Below are positions 1 to 7,202 of a DNA stretch of 13,266 nucleotides, one piece after another. Source of the stretch: Cyclobacteriaceae bacterium (GTDB lineage Bacteria > Bacteroidota > Bacteroidia > Cytophagales > Cyclobacteriaceae); assembly GCA_029882675.1 (NCBI GenBank), contig JAOUKJ010000054.1, forward strand, positions 1 to 13,266, read 5' to 3'. The position numbers and the translations under genes were made by a program. How positions within the stretch are numbered: the first letter of the stretch is position 1; each line of letters starts with the position of its first letter. Under the pieces are notes generated by a model. That model made no database searches. It worked only from the letters and a program-made list of their open reading frames with translations, and was not told the DNA's origin.

Positions 1-885
1 TGACCAGGATCCTTCCCCCATCAACTTCACCGCAAAGCTCGCCCCTTTGTCCACCGCTGACTGTGCTACAATACTCCCATTATGTTGCTTTAAAATTTGC
101 CTGGAAATGCTTAATCCAATACCAGAGCCCTTCTTTTTCGAAGTGTAAAAGGGGATGAAAATATTGTCGAGGGTTTGCTGATCCATGCCGGGTCCGTTGT
201 CTGTGATGGTGACTAAAATTTTATTTTCTGTCTTTTCTGCTAAAATTGTAATTACACCGTTGGAAGTTCCGACCAGCGCCTCTCTTGCATTTTTAATAAG
301 GTTGATAAAGACCTGTTCGAGCAGGCCCTCGTCAGCATTGACGGGCAGTACCTGGCCGGGTAACTGAAGGTCAATGGCAATGTCGTGCCTTTCAAGTTCA
401 GGTCGCAGCAGTTAGTACAATCGCCGGAGGGTTACTGACAGGTCAAAGTTTTTAAACTCCGGTACAGATGGTTTCCGAAACTCGCGGTATGCGGTGACGA
501 ACTCCAAAAGACTTTTACTCCTGTTTTCTACTGTTTGGATACTTTCCCTGATATCGGTGATTTGTTCTTCCGTCAGTTGACCGGGGCCTTTTGGGTTTCC
601 CTTTTCATCGTGCATCATGGTATTCAAGGCAGAAGACAAGGAGACAATGGGTGTCACGGAATTCATGATCTCATGGGTGAGTACGCTGGCCAGTTTTTGC
701 CAGGCCTCCACTTCTATTCGTTCGGTCTCTGTTTGGATGTTTTGGAGCAGTATCAGTCTGTATTGCAAGACGAATTCCTTTACCGCAACAGACAATTGTA
801 GGGGGCCATCAACGGATTGGAGTTTAAGGGTTTCTCTTTCTGAGGAGCGTAAATGTATTATGGTATGTATCAAAAAGGGCCTCAT
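1..885 (-). pseudogene. Sensor histidine kinase (NtrY/NtrB-like), C-terminal half, disrupted by an in-frame stop
   Basis: Read from 885 down to 1, this encodes the dimerisation/phosphoacceptor and ATPase domains of a two-component sensor kinase. Visible motifs are the H-box LTHEIMNSVTPI (His codon at 673-675), an N-box INLIKNAREAL near 270-305, a G1 box DNGPGMD at about 182-202 and a G2 box GSGIGLSIS near 97-126. The frame is open to the window edge, so the true C-terminus lies outside. An in-frame TAA at 412-414 sits between the HisKA and ATPase domains: the codons before read RRLY and those after continue in the same frame as LLRPELERHDIAIDL. A change from CAA, GAA or AAA is the simplest explanation. 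The N-terminal sensor part is missing, because codons upstream of 885 belong to a response regulator. Truncation, fusion and nonsense codon together make an inactive kinase likely. Its original partner was probably the adjacent sigma-54 regulator. Confidence 0.88.
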
Positions 886-1213
886 TTTTCTTAGTGGTGG
901 TATGTTTATTTCCACTGTATTGATCCGGTATAGTAAATCTTCCCTGAATTTGTTTTCATGCACCATACTGTGGAGCTGGGCATTGGTGGCGCTTACTAGT
1001 CGTAAATCAAAACGAATGCTTTGGTTGCCGCCCACCGGTACAAAGGCCTTTTTTTGGACCACGGAGAGCAATTTGGCCTGTAGGGCAGACTGATATTCCC
1101 GATTTCATCGAGAAAAATGGTGCCGCCTTCTACTGTTTTAAACAGGCGGACACGGTCTTCATGGGCATCGGTAAAGGCGCCCTTCTTATGGCCAAACAGT
1201 TTGCTCTTCAGTA
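886..1213 (-). pseudogene. Sigma-54-dependent response regulator (NtrC family), internal AAA+ fragment with a frameshift
   Basis: This is the centre of a sigma-54 activator ATPase. Reading leftwards from about 1210 one sees SKLFGHKKGAFTDA, which contains the sigma-54 contact loop in its GAFTDA variant. Next come the Walker B segment GGTIFLDEIGN, the sensor I motif LRLVSATN, the arginine-finger region FREDLLYRIN, and the INIPPLR motif at about 890. The receiver domain, Walker A and the DNA-binding helix-turn-helix domain are absent. The frame changes between ISLP and QAKLLSVVQKK near 1081-1084. The bases CTG CCC TA CAG fit loss of a single base from a Leu codon. After PPLRK the frame runs without a break into histidine-kinase sequence, so a deletion appears to have removed the regulator's end and the kinase's start. 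Upstream, the homology stops at about 1213, where permease sequence on the other strand begins. A functional product is very unlikely. Confidence 0.85.
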
Positions 1214-1311
1214 CCGTGTTTATCACGCTTGTTATTGCTTTGGCCACAGGCAGTTATTATGCTATAAAAAGTATGTTTATCAATCCGGCGGAGGTGTTGA
1301 AGCGGGAGTAG
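1214..1311 (+). pseudogene. C-terminal tail of an FtsX/MacB-type ABC transporter permease (remnant)
   Basis: The frame ending at the TAG at 1309-1311 reads VFITLVIALATGSYYAIKSM followed by FINPAEVLKRE. This matches the usual end of FtsX/MacB-like permeases of Bacteroidota: the last membrane helix, a (S/Y)xAIK turn and a final NPxExLRxE. Codons upstream in the same frame are antisense to the sigma-54 regulator and have no permease character. Only about 32 codons therefore survive, and the gene body is gone. Such permeases are often encoded beside sigma-54 regulator/kinase pairs in this phylum, so all three remnants may come from one locus that was deleted and rearranged. The assignment rests on a short stretch and is an inference from family memory. 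The exact left limit could lie anywhere from about 1205 to 1220. Confidence 0.6.
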
Positions 1312-1577
1312 TAATCTCCTCCCTATAAGTTTGCCCGCATTACTCATTGTTTTCAGGTAAGGAGTTTGTGCTTTTTGTTAAGAAAAATTTGATGTTGGCC
1401 TCAAAGTGTCAATTTTTTCACAAAACCCCTCGTGGTAATTAAAAAAATATAAAACACATATATAAGTCAAAAAAAAGATATATATAGCTAATAAGTTAAA
1501 TAAAAAAATATATAAAGCGTTTTAATGTTATGCAAATAAATTTCATCAAATATCTGAAAAATACTTAAAAATGAGTA

Positions 1578-1608
1578 TTGCGCGTAAAATTCCGAAAAGA
1601 TATCTTTG
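1578..1608 (+). promoter_or_regulatory. Candidate Bacteroidota-type promoter (TTG-N20-TATCTTTG) of the T9SS cargo operon
   Basis: TATCTTTG at 1601-1608 matches the primary sigma factor -7 consensus TAnnTTTG of Bacteroidota in every fixed position. A TTG at 1578-1580 lies 20 bases upstream, in the usual place for the -33 element. Start of transcription would be near 1615, giving a leader of about 190 nt before the first gene at 1807. The position downstream of a strongly AT-rich tract fits a promoter. The same eight bases form the candidate -7 box of the lipoprotein operon at 13050-13057. Confidence 0.5.
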
Positions 1609-1620
1609 TAAGATTATTTG

Positions 1621-1638
1621 TATAAAAACAGTTTTATA
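1621..1638. repeat. Short AT inverted repeat just after the predicted transcription start
   Basis: TATAAAA (1621-1627) and TTTTATA (1632-1638) form a 7-bp inverted repeat with a 4-base loop, placed just behind the predicted start of transcription. It could be an operator or a weak RNA hairpin, but AT-rich DNA yields such repeats by chance. Confidence 0.3.
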
Positions 1639-1674
1639 ATAATGAATATGAGTTGGCTTTATCATTTCCCATCT

Positions 1675-1692
1675 GTGCAAATGGAGTTGCAC
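1675..1692. repeat. Short inverted repeat GTGCAA/TTGCAC in the operon leader
   Basis: GTGCAA (1675-1680) and TTGCAC (1687-1692) form a 6-bp inverted repeat around a 6-base loop, in the middle of the predicted 5' leader. It is the only GC-containing hairpin there. A small leader hairpin or protein site is possible, and there is no evidence for a known riboswitch. Confidence 0.3.
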
Positions 1693-1806
1693 GAGTAGGT
1701 TCTGCAAACCCTAACATACTTTCATGTAGTTTGTTCAATACGAATAACTTGATCCGGTTTACGATCCAATTAAAGACTTTTATTATAACACTTTAATCAA
1801 AAAACG

Positions 1807-2247
1807 ATGAAGAGACTATTTACAAAATTACGGGCTGGAGGATTATTCATGCTTTTATGCCTTTCCCTAAGTTTTATGGCCTTTGAATGGCCGGAAAGTT
1901 ATAATACCATCTCACAAGATGATCCCTGGGTATTACTATACGAGAGCAGTGATGTGAAATTGTCATATACACTGGAGAAATGTGCGGACAGTCTCACATA
2001 CATGAGTTATAAATTTGTGAACAATTCTCCGATGCCATTAACTGTAGGTGGGGTAATTGAAGTGTCTGATAGCTTAACGACAGAAAATGTGGTTTTTGAG
2101 GGCATAATGTTAGATATGAATGCAGAAACTTTGATTGATTGCAATAATAGTGTTGCTCCTTTAAACCGGTTGATCGAGATGGACCCCGCCGACAACCTGG
2201 GTCAATTTTATTTAATGGTAAATGTTAAAGCGCTTAACTACAATTGA
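1807..2247 (+). CDS. Small secreted protein of unknown function, upstream partner of the T9SS cargo gene
   Basis: The product has 146 residues. It starts with a basic segment and a hydrophobic core (MKRLFTKLR, then leucine-rich to about residue 25), which fits a Sec signal peptide with cleavage near FMA-FEW. The mature part, about 120 residues, looks like a single beta-rich domain. It alternates hydrophobic and polar residues and has a YKFVNNSPMPLTVGG stretch followed by a LDMNAETLIDC segment, reminiscent of Ig-like folds. Cys59 and Cys112 are the only mature cysteines and could form a disulfide. The ATG at 1807 follows A-rich DNA without a Shine-Dalgarno sequence, as is normal in this phylum. 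The stop at 2245-2247 is 2 bases before the ATG of the giant T9SS protein, so the two are surely cotranscribed. A role as accessory or partner of the giant protein is an inference, and no specific family was recognised. Confidence 0.85.
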   Translation: MKRLFTKLRAGGLFMLLCLSLSFMAFEWPESYNTISQDDPWVLLYESSDVKLSYTLEKCADSLTYMSYKFVNNSPMPLTVGGVIEVSDSLTTENVVFEGIMLDMNAETLIDCNNSVAPLNRLIEMDPADNLGQFYLMVNVKALNYN

Positions 2248-2249
2248 TT

Positions 2250-5200
2250 ATGAAAAACATATACTTAATACTTATAATGGTCAGTTGCAGTTTGACTTCT
2301 GTAAAAGGCCAAACAGAAATAGATTACGATAAGGTTTATGGAGGAACGGGTGATGATGTCTCAAGGGTAGTTATAAACCATGATGATGGTAGTAAGTTAT
2401 TGGCCGGTTATTCCAAATCGAATGCCGGTTATGATAAATCTGAAAATGCCAGTACATATCCTGTAAACTACTACACACAAGAATGTTACTGGGAAAAATA
2501 TACTTATTCTTGTGGTTGGTTTGGGTGGGATCGTTGCACGGGTTGGAGGCAAAAATGCTATAATGTATTAAATACCAGATATGACCCGGCCTGGAATTAT
2601 TGGGTTATAAAACTAAATGCCAATGGTGAAAAGGAGTGGGATAAGACCTATAAGGGAATAAATGGCCAGGATGTTCTCCTATCTGGAAAAGCCACTGAGG
2701 ATGGGGGCTACATTTTGGGAGGATACTCTAACTCACAGGCTGGAAATGACAAGTCGGATAACTCAAGGGGAAATTGGGATTATTGGGTGGTGAAAATCAA
2801 TAGCCAGGGACAAAAGGAATGGGATAAAACTTATGGAGGAAGTGGGAGTGATGTACTGTATGATATTGAGCAAACACCTGATGGAGGCTTTTTATTAGGC
2901 GGATACTCTGACTCCCCTGCAGGATATGAAAAAAACCAACACAACAAAGGGGGAGCTGATTACTGGGTAGTGAAGATCAATAGCCTGGGGGAAAAAGAGT
3001 GGGATAAGACAATTGGGGGCAATAATTGGGATGTTCTTACAGATATGGATATTCATACCGATGGAAGTATTTTGTTAGGGGGGTATTCATCTTCTACACT
3101 AAGTGGTGATAAAACAGCAGGAAATAAAGGAAGTAATGATTACTGGCTCGTAAAAACAGACCAAAATGGTAATAAAGTATGGGACAAGACTTACGGGGGG
3201 AATAATAGTCATGATGTATTGTTGAAGGCGAAATTTACCACAGATGGAGGAATTATAGCTGGTGGGTATTCAAATTCTAATTACGGCAATGATAAATCTC
3301 ATAACTCCCGTGGAAGTAATGATTATTGGGTAATAAAAATGAATAGTTATGGCCAAAAAGAATGGGACAATACTTATGGAAGCACAAAGAGTGATTTCTT
3401 TCAAGATCTGGAATGTGTTGATAATGGCTTTGTGTTAAGTGGGTATTCAGATTCTCCAGCTTCATTCGAAAAATCCGAAAATACAAGGGGAGGTGCTGAT
3501 TATTGGGTACTTGAAATAAATGCCCAAGGAGAGGTATTGTGGGACAAAACAATTGGAGGAACAAATAATGATTATTCGCTTGGCCTCGATGTTTCACCTG
3601 ATAGGTCTATTTCTTTAGCAGGCTATTCAAATTCAGGGGTAGGAGGAGAAAAAACAAGTTCAAATAAAGGAGGACAGGATTACTGGCTGGTGAAACTATC
3701 CGGAGAGGCCCCTGACATCACCCCGCCGGCGTTTAGCGAAATAGTTGCTGATGTTTCGGTATCATGCGAGGATGTACCATTACCAGCAACCATTACGGCA
3801 CTGGATGAAAAAGACGGTCCGCTTGAAGTGGTATTCGCAGAAACCAGATCAGAGGGAGACTGTTCCGGAAACTACAGCTTATTGCGGAGCTGGATCGCTA
3901 CAGATGCTGCCGGCAATACCGCTACCATGGAGCAGACCGTTGCCATAACCGACACATCGCCGCCAACGATTACAGGTGTTCCTTTGGCGGTTTTGGAGGT
4001 ACCCACCGAAACGGGTGCTTGTACGGCTTTTGTAACCTATCCAGAGATTACAGCTACCGATGGTTGTGGTGTGGTCACGTTGACTTACGGTATTGCATCG
4101 GGTTCCGAGTTTGCTTTAGGAGAAACCCTGGTGACTGTAACCGCTACCGATGAATGTGGAAACAGCGCTGACCAAAGCTTTACCGTTACGGTTGTTGATC
4201 AAGAAGCCCCAACCGTTTCGATAAAAAATATTACCGTAGAGTTGGATGAAACAGGTAATGCTGTTATTTCGCCTGCAATGGTTGATAACGGAACCAGCGA
4301 TAATTGTGCTATGGCACTGGAAGGTGCCCTTTCCATTGATATAGACCGCTTTAACTGTTCAAATATAGGAGAAAATGAAGTGACTTTATCGGCACTTGAT
4401 GCCCATGGAAATATTTCTACAGCAACTGCGCTGGTTACCATAGTGGATCCTGTGGCCCCTGTGGTCCTGACAAACGACATTACAATACAACTGGACGCGA
4501 CGGGCAATGCAGTGATTACCGCCGCTGATATTGATGCGGGCAGTACTGATGCCTGTGGTATTGCATCCAGGGCTTTGGATGAAACTGCTTTTAACTGTAA
4601 TCATATAGGAGCGAATCCGGTAATACTTACTGTGACCGATGTGAATGGCAATATTTCAACGGCGCCGGCTGTGGTGACAGTAGAAGACAAAGTGGCGCCG
4701 GTGGCCCTGGCCCAGGACATTACTGTGCAGTTGGATGCATCAGGAAATGGGATGATTATCCCCGCTGATGTTGACGCAGGCAGTACCGATGCCTGTGGCA
4801 TAGCTTCTCTTGCATTGGATAGAGATGTATTCACCTGTGTCAATATAGGGCCTAACACGGTAGTATTGACCGTGACCGATGCAAATGGAAATATTTCCAC
4901 CGTACAGGCTGTGGTAACGGTAGAAGATAATGTGGCACCAGAGGCCCTTACAAAAGACATTACAGTGCAACTGGATGAAACGGGAAATGCAATAATCACG
5001 ACTGCTGATATCGATGCAGGCAGTACAGATGCCTGTGGTATAGCCTCCCTTGCATTGGATGTTGATGCTTTTACCTGTGCTAATGTAGGGCCAAATTCGG
5101 TAGTACTGATGGTAACCGATGTTAACGGCAATATTTCAACGGCAGAGGCAATAGTAACTGTAGAGGACAAAGTGGCCCCAGTTGCTCTGACCAAGGGCAT

Positions 5201-7169
5201 TACGGTGCAGTTGGATGATTCAGGAAATGCTTTAATAACCCCCGCTGATATCGATGCAGGAAGTACCGATGCGTGTGGTATATCCTCCCTTGCATTGGAT
5301 GTTGATGCTTTAACCTGTGCTAATGTAGGGCCGAACACGATAATACTTACTGTAACCGATGTCAACGGTAATATTTCAACTGCCCAGGCCGTGGTAACGG
5401 TAGAAGATAATGTGGCCCCTGTTGCGCTTGCCCGTGACATTACTGTGCAACTGGACGCAACGGGAAATGCAGTAATAACCACTACTGATATCGATGCAGG
5501 CAGTACTGATGCATGTGGGATAGCCTCACTTGCATTGGATACAGAGGCCTTTACCTGTACTAATGTAGGGCCGAACACGGTAATACTGACGGTGACCGAT
5601 GTGAATGGAAATATTTCAACGGCAGAGGCTGTAGTAACTGTGGAGGACAAAGTGGCCCCTGTGGCCCTGGCCCAGGACATTACGGTGCAGTTGGATGGAG
5701 CAGGAAATGCTTTAATTACTCCTGCTGATATCGATGCAGGCAGTACCGATGCCTGTGGTATAGCTTCACTGGTATTGGATATAGATGCCTTTACCTGTGC
5801 TAATGTAGGGCCGAATACGGTAATTCTGACGGTAACCGATGTCAACGATAATGTTTCCAAAACAGAGGCGGTTGTGACAGTGGAAGATAATGTGGCCCCG
5901 ATAATTATAACCAGGGACATTGTCATACAAATGGGTATAACAGGTCAGGTTGTAATCAGTGTGCAGGATATTGATGATGGAAGTTATGATAATTGTGGTA
6001 TCAGGGATTTAACACTGAGTAAAACGGTTTTCACCTGTGGCGATATCGGTGAAAATCAGGTTGAGATGACAGGTACAGATATCAATGGAAACACGGCAAT
6101 TGAAACGGCAATAGTAACCATTACAAATGAAATGCCTGTCGTAAGCAATGTGTCCTCCTCAGTTGATCCGGTAAAAATCAATACGATTTTTTCTGCCTCG
6201 GGTTCTTTCAATGACGACAATGCTATAAATGCTCGCTTTGATTGGGGTGATGGCCTTTATGATGATATTGATGTGTCATCCGGTGTTTTAAGTGTATCTG
6301 GTACTCATGCTTATATTGTTCCCGGCGTATATACTGTTAGTTTAATTGTAACAGATATATGTGGAGAGGAAGCTGTCCTGGTGTATCAATATGTGGTCGC
6401 TTATGATCCATACGGAGGTTTTGTTACAGGAGGAGGTTTTATTAATTCACCGGTTGGGGCCTCAACAGAATACCCTGACGCAGTAGGAAAAGCTAATTTT
6501 GGTTTTGTTTCCAAATACAAGAAAGGTACTTCGGTACCAGTTGGTAATGCTCAGTTCCAGTTCAAAGCGGGCGATTTGAATTTTCATAGTGATATATATG
6601 AATGGTTGGTAGTCGCCGGTGAAAATGCAAAATTTAAGGGCGTTGGAACAATAAATAATTCTGGTGAATATGGGTTTATGATCACTGCGCAGGACGGGAG
6701 TTATCTGGGTAAAGAATCTCCAGACAAGTTCCGCATAAAAATCTGGGACAAATATACTGAGGTGATAGTCTATGATAATGAACGAGGTGTTGCTGACGAC
6801 CAGGCTGCTTCTACAGACATTGCAGGAGGGTCAATTGTAGTTTTTTCTGGCAAAGGCAATAACGATAACTTCAATAAACTGACTACTGAGGATGTTGAGA
6901 GTGCAAGCAGAGTGTCGGTTACGCTATACCCCAACCCCGTTCGTCACTTTTTAAAAGTAGAGTATGTCAATGTTGATGGAACAGAATTGGACTATCAGGT
7001 GGTTGATTTGAGTGGTAAGGTAGTTTATCAGGGGTATCAACCATTATCAAAAGGAGTAAATATTTTCGAACTGAAAATAAGTGACATTGGACTAAAAAAT
7101 GGGGCCTATCTATTGCGTTTGGTGGATGATCATAAGCAAATAAGTTATAGCCGCTTTATGAAACAGTAA
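2250..7169 (+). CDS. Giant repetitive T9SS-secreted surface protein (propeller repeats, HYR-like repeats, PKD-like domain, sorting domain)
   Basis: The product has 1639 residues. The ATG at 2250 is preferred over the TTG at 2244 because it directly precedes a typical signal peptide (residues 1-20, cleavage VKG-QTE). Residues ~27-484 are seven ~60-residue repeats with the motifs DKTYGG, DGG..LGGYS and DYWVVKINSxG, probably a seven-bladed propeller. Repeat 1 carries an insert (about 69-113) with four cysteines (79, 88, 96, 103) and many aromatics. Residues ~488-570 and ~570-651 are two HYR-like domains. Residues 652-1294 are eight HYR-related repeats, the last seven exactly 80 residues each. 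A PKD-like domain (~1296-1382) with FDWGDG and a secreted module (~1386-1535, VTGGGFINSP) follow. The end (~1551-1639, LYPNPV to FMKQ) is a type A T9SS sorting domain. The protein is therefore exported and then anchored or released at the cell surface. Adhesion, gliding or polymer binding is possible, but no catalytic site was seen. Confidence 0.93.
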   Translation: MKNIYLILIMVSCSLTSVKGQTEIDYDKVYGGTGDDVSRVVINHDDGSKLLAGYSKSNAGYDKSENASTYPVNYYTQECYWEKYTYSCGWFGWDRCTGWRQKCYNVLNTRYDPAWNYWVIKLNANGEKEWDKTYKGINGQDVLLSGKATEDGGYILGGYSNSQAGNDKSDNSRGNWDYWVVKINSQGQKEWDKTYGGSGSDVLYDIEQTPDGGFLLGGYSDSPAGYEKNQHNKGGADYWVVKINSLGEKEWDKTIGGNNWDVLTDMDIHTDGSILLGGYSSSTLSGDKTAGNKGSNDYWLVKTDQNGNKVWDKTYGGNNSHDVLLKAKFTTDGGIIAGGYSNSNYGNDKSHNSRGSNDYWVIKMNSYGQKEWDNTYGSTKSDFFQDLECVDNGFVLSGYSDSPASFEKSENTRGGADYWVLEINAQGEVLWDKTIGGTNNDYSLGLDVSPDRSISLAGYSNSGVGGEKTSSNKGGQDYWLVKLSGEAPDITPPAFSEIVADVSVSCEDVPLPATITALDEKDGPLEVVFAETRSEGDCSGNYSLLRSWIATDAAGNTATMEQTVAITDTSPPTITGVPLAVLEVPTETGACTAFVTYPEITATDGCGVVTLTYGIASGSEFALGETLVTVTATDECGNSADQSFTVTVVDQEAPTVSIKNITVELDETGNAVISPAMVDNGTSDNCAMALEGALSIDIDRFNCSNIGENEVTLSALDAHGNISTATALVTIVDPVAPVVLTNDITIQLDATGNAVITAADIDAGSTDACGIASRALDETAFNCNHIGANPVILTVTDVNGNISTAPAVVTVEDKVAPVALAQDITVQLDASGNGMIIPADVDAGSTDACGIASLALDRDVFTCVNIGPNTVVLTVTDANGNISTVQAVVTVEDNVAPEALTKDITVQLDETGNAIITTADIDAGSTDACGIASLALDVDAFTCANVGPNSVVLMVTDVNGNISTAEAIVTVEDKVAPVALTKGITVQLDDSGNALITPADIDAGSTDACGISSLALDVDALTCANVGPNTIILTVTDVNGNISTAQAVVTVEDNVAPVALARDITVQLDATGNAVITTTDIDAGSTDACGIASLALDTEAFTCTNVGPNTVILTVTDVNGNISTAEAVVTVEDKVAPVALAQDITVQLDGAGNALITPADIDAGSTDACGIASLVLDIDAFTCANVGPNTVILTVTDVNDNVSKTEAVVTVEDNVAPIIITRDIVIQMGITGQVVISVQDIDDGSYDNCGIRDLTLSKTVFTCGDIGENQVEMTGTDINGNTAIETAIVTITNEMPVVSNVSSSVDPVKINTIFSASGSFNDDNAINARFDWGDGLYDDIDVSSGVLSVSGTHAYIVPGVYTVSLIVTDICGEEAVLVYQYVVAYDPYGGFVTGGGFINSPVGASTEYPDAVGKANFGFVSKYKKGTSVPVGNAQFQFKAGDLNFHSDIYEWLVVAGENAKFKGVGTINNSGEYGFMITAQDGSYLGKESPDKFRIKIWDKYTEVIVYDNERGVADDQAASTDIAGGSIVVFSGKGNNDNFNKLTTEDVESASRVSVTLYPNPVRHFLKVEYVNVDGTELDYQVVDLSGKVVYQGYQPLSKGVNIFELKISDIGLKNGAYLLRLVDDHKQISYSRFMKQ
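2319..3702 (+). repeat. Seven propeller-like repeats, ~180 nt each, in a 1+3+3 arrangement
   Basis: Each unit ends in a (D/N)YW(V/L)xKxxxxG segment followed by a W-D-K-T junction, and carries DGGxxLGGYSxS in the middle. Unit ends lie near 2640, 2820, 3000, 3180, 3362, 3540 and 3700. Units 2 and 5 share GNDKSxNSRG and GQKEW. Units 3 and 6 share SDSPA and GGADYWV. Units 4 and 7 share DKTIGG, xxxNKG and DYWLVK. This suggests that a block of three was duplicated. Unit 1 is distinct because of its cysteine-rich insert. Confidence 0.85.
4203..6131 (+). repeat. Eight tandem HYR-related repeats, seven of exactly 240 nt, with a 480-nt higher-order period
   Basis: Unit starts (at the VAP or EAP codons) are 4203, 4452, 4692, 4932, 5172, 5412, 5652 and 5892. 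The first unit is 249 nt and divergent, the last is 240 nt and divergent, and the six between are close copies. A typical unit reads VAPVALxxDITVQLDxxGNA, then PADIDAGSTDACGIASLALD, FTCANVGPNTV and VTDVNGNISTAEAVVTVED. Two cysteines per unit (DACG and FTC) are retained in all central copies and could form a disulfide in each domain. The absence of any indel over seven copies shows that the coding frame has been maintained. Confidence 0.93.
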
Positions 7170-7202
7170 GTGCCCAAAATCCATATGCATATATTTTAGG
7201 TG

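Larger units (their letters stand above)
1312..1806. other. AT-rich intergenic region without a recognisable gene
   Basis: No credible coding frame is visible on either strand. The part from about 1437 to 1560 is almost pure A/T, with runs such as TATATATA and A7-A8. This part could bend or act as an upstream promoter element for the promoter box at 1601. The rest holds a candidate promoter and two short inverted repeats, listed separately, and the leader of the downstream operon. No further remnant of the decayed signalling locus was recognised. Confidence 0.7.

Noticed and set aside
617..1093. Plus-strand open frames of up to 158 codons across the kinase/regulator remnant
   Set aside because: The minus strand shows unmistakable kinase and AAA+ motifs here. 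The plus frames are antisense and carry no recognisable domain.
1304..1327. GGGAG/CTCCC hairpin after the permease stub as a terminator
   Set aside because: The stem is only 5 bp, with a 10-base spacing and no following T-tract, and the upstream gene is a remnant.
2244..2252. TTG at 2244 as the start of the giant protein
   Set aside because: The ATG at 2250 directly begins a standard signal peptide (MKNIYLILIM). The TTG would overlap the preceding stop codon and adds only two residues.
3277..3597. A 106-codon minus-strand frame inside the propeller repeats
   Set aside because: It is antisense to conserved repeats of a clear coding gene and is rich in His/Asn/Leu with no family pattern.
4601..5926. 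A 441-codon open frame on the minus strand opposite the 80-residue repeats
   Set aside because: It spans exactly the repeat array. A stop-free frame in one 240-nt unit is copied in every unit, so the length is a by-product of the repetition. The predicted protein is a low-complexity mirror of the sense repeats without start context or family motifs.
4452..6131. Direct repeats considered as a CRISPR array or satellite
   Set aside because: The units are 240 nt with no variable spacers and encode continuous protein domains in frame with a signal peptide and sorting domain.
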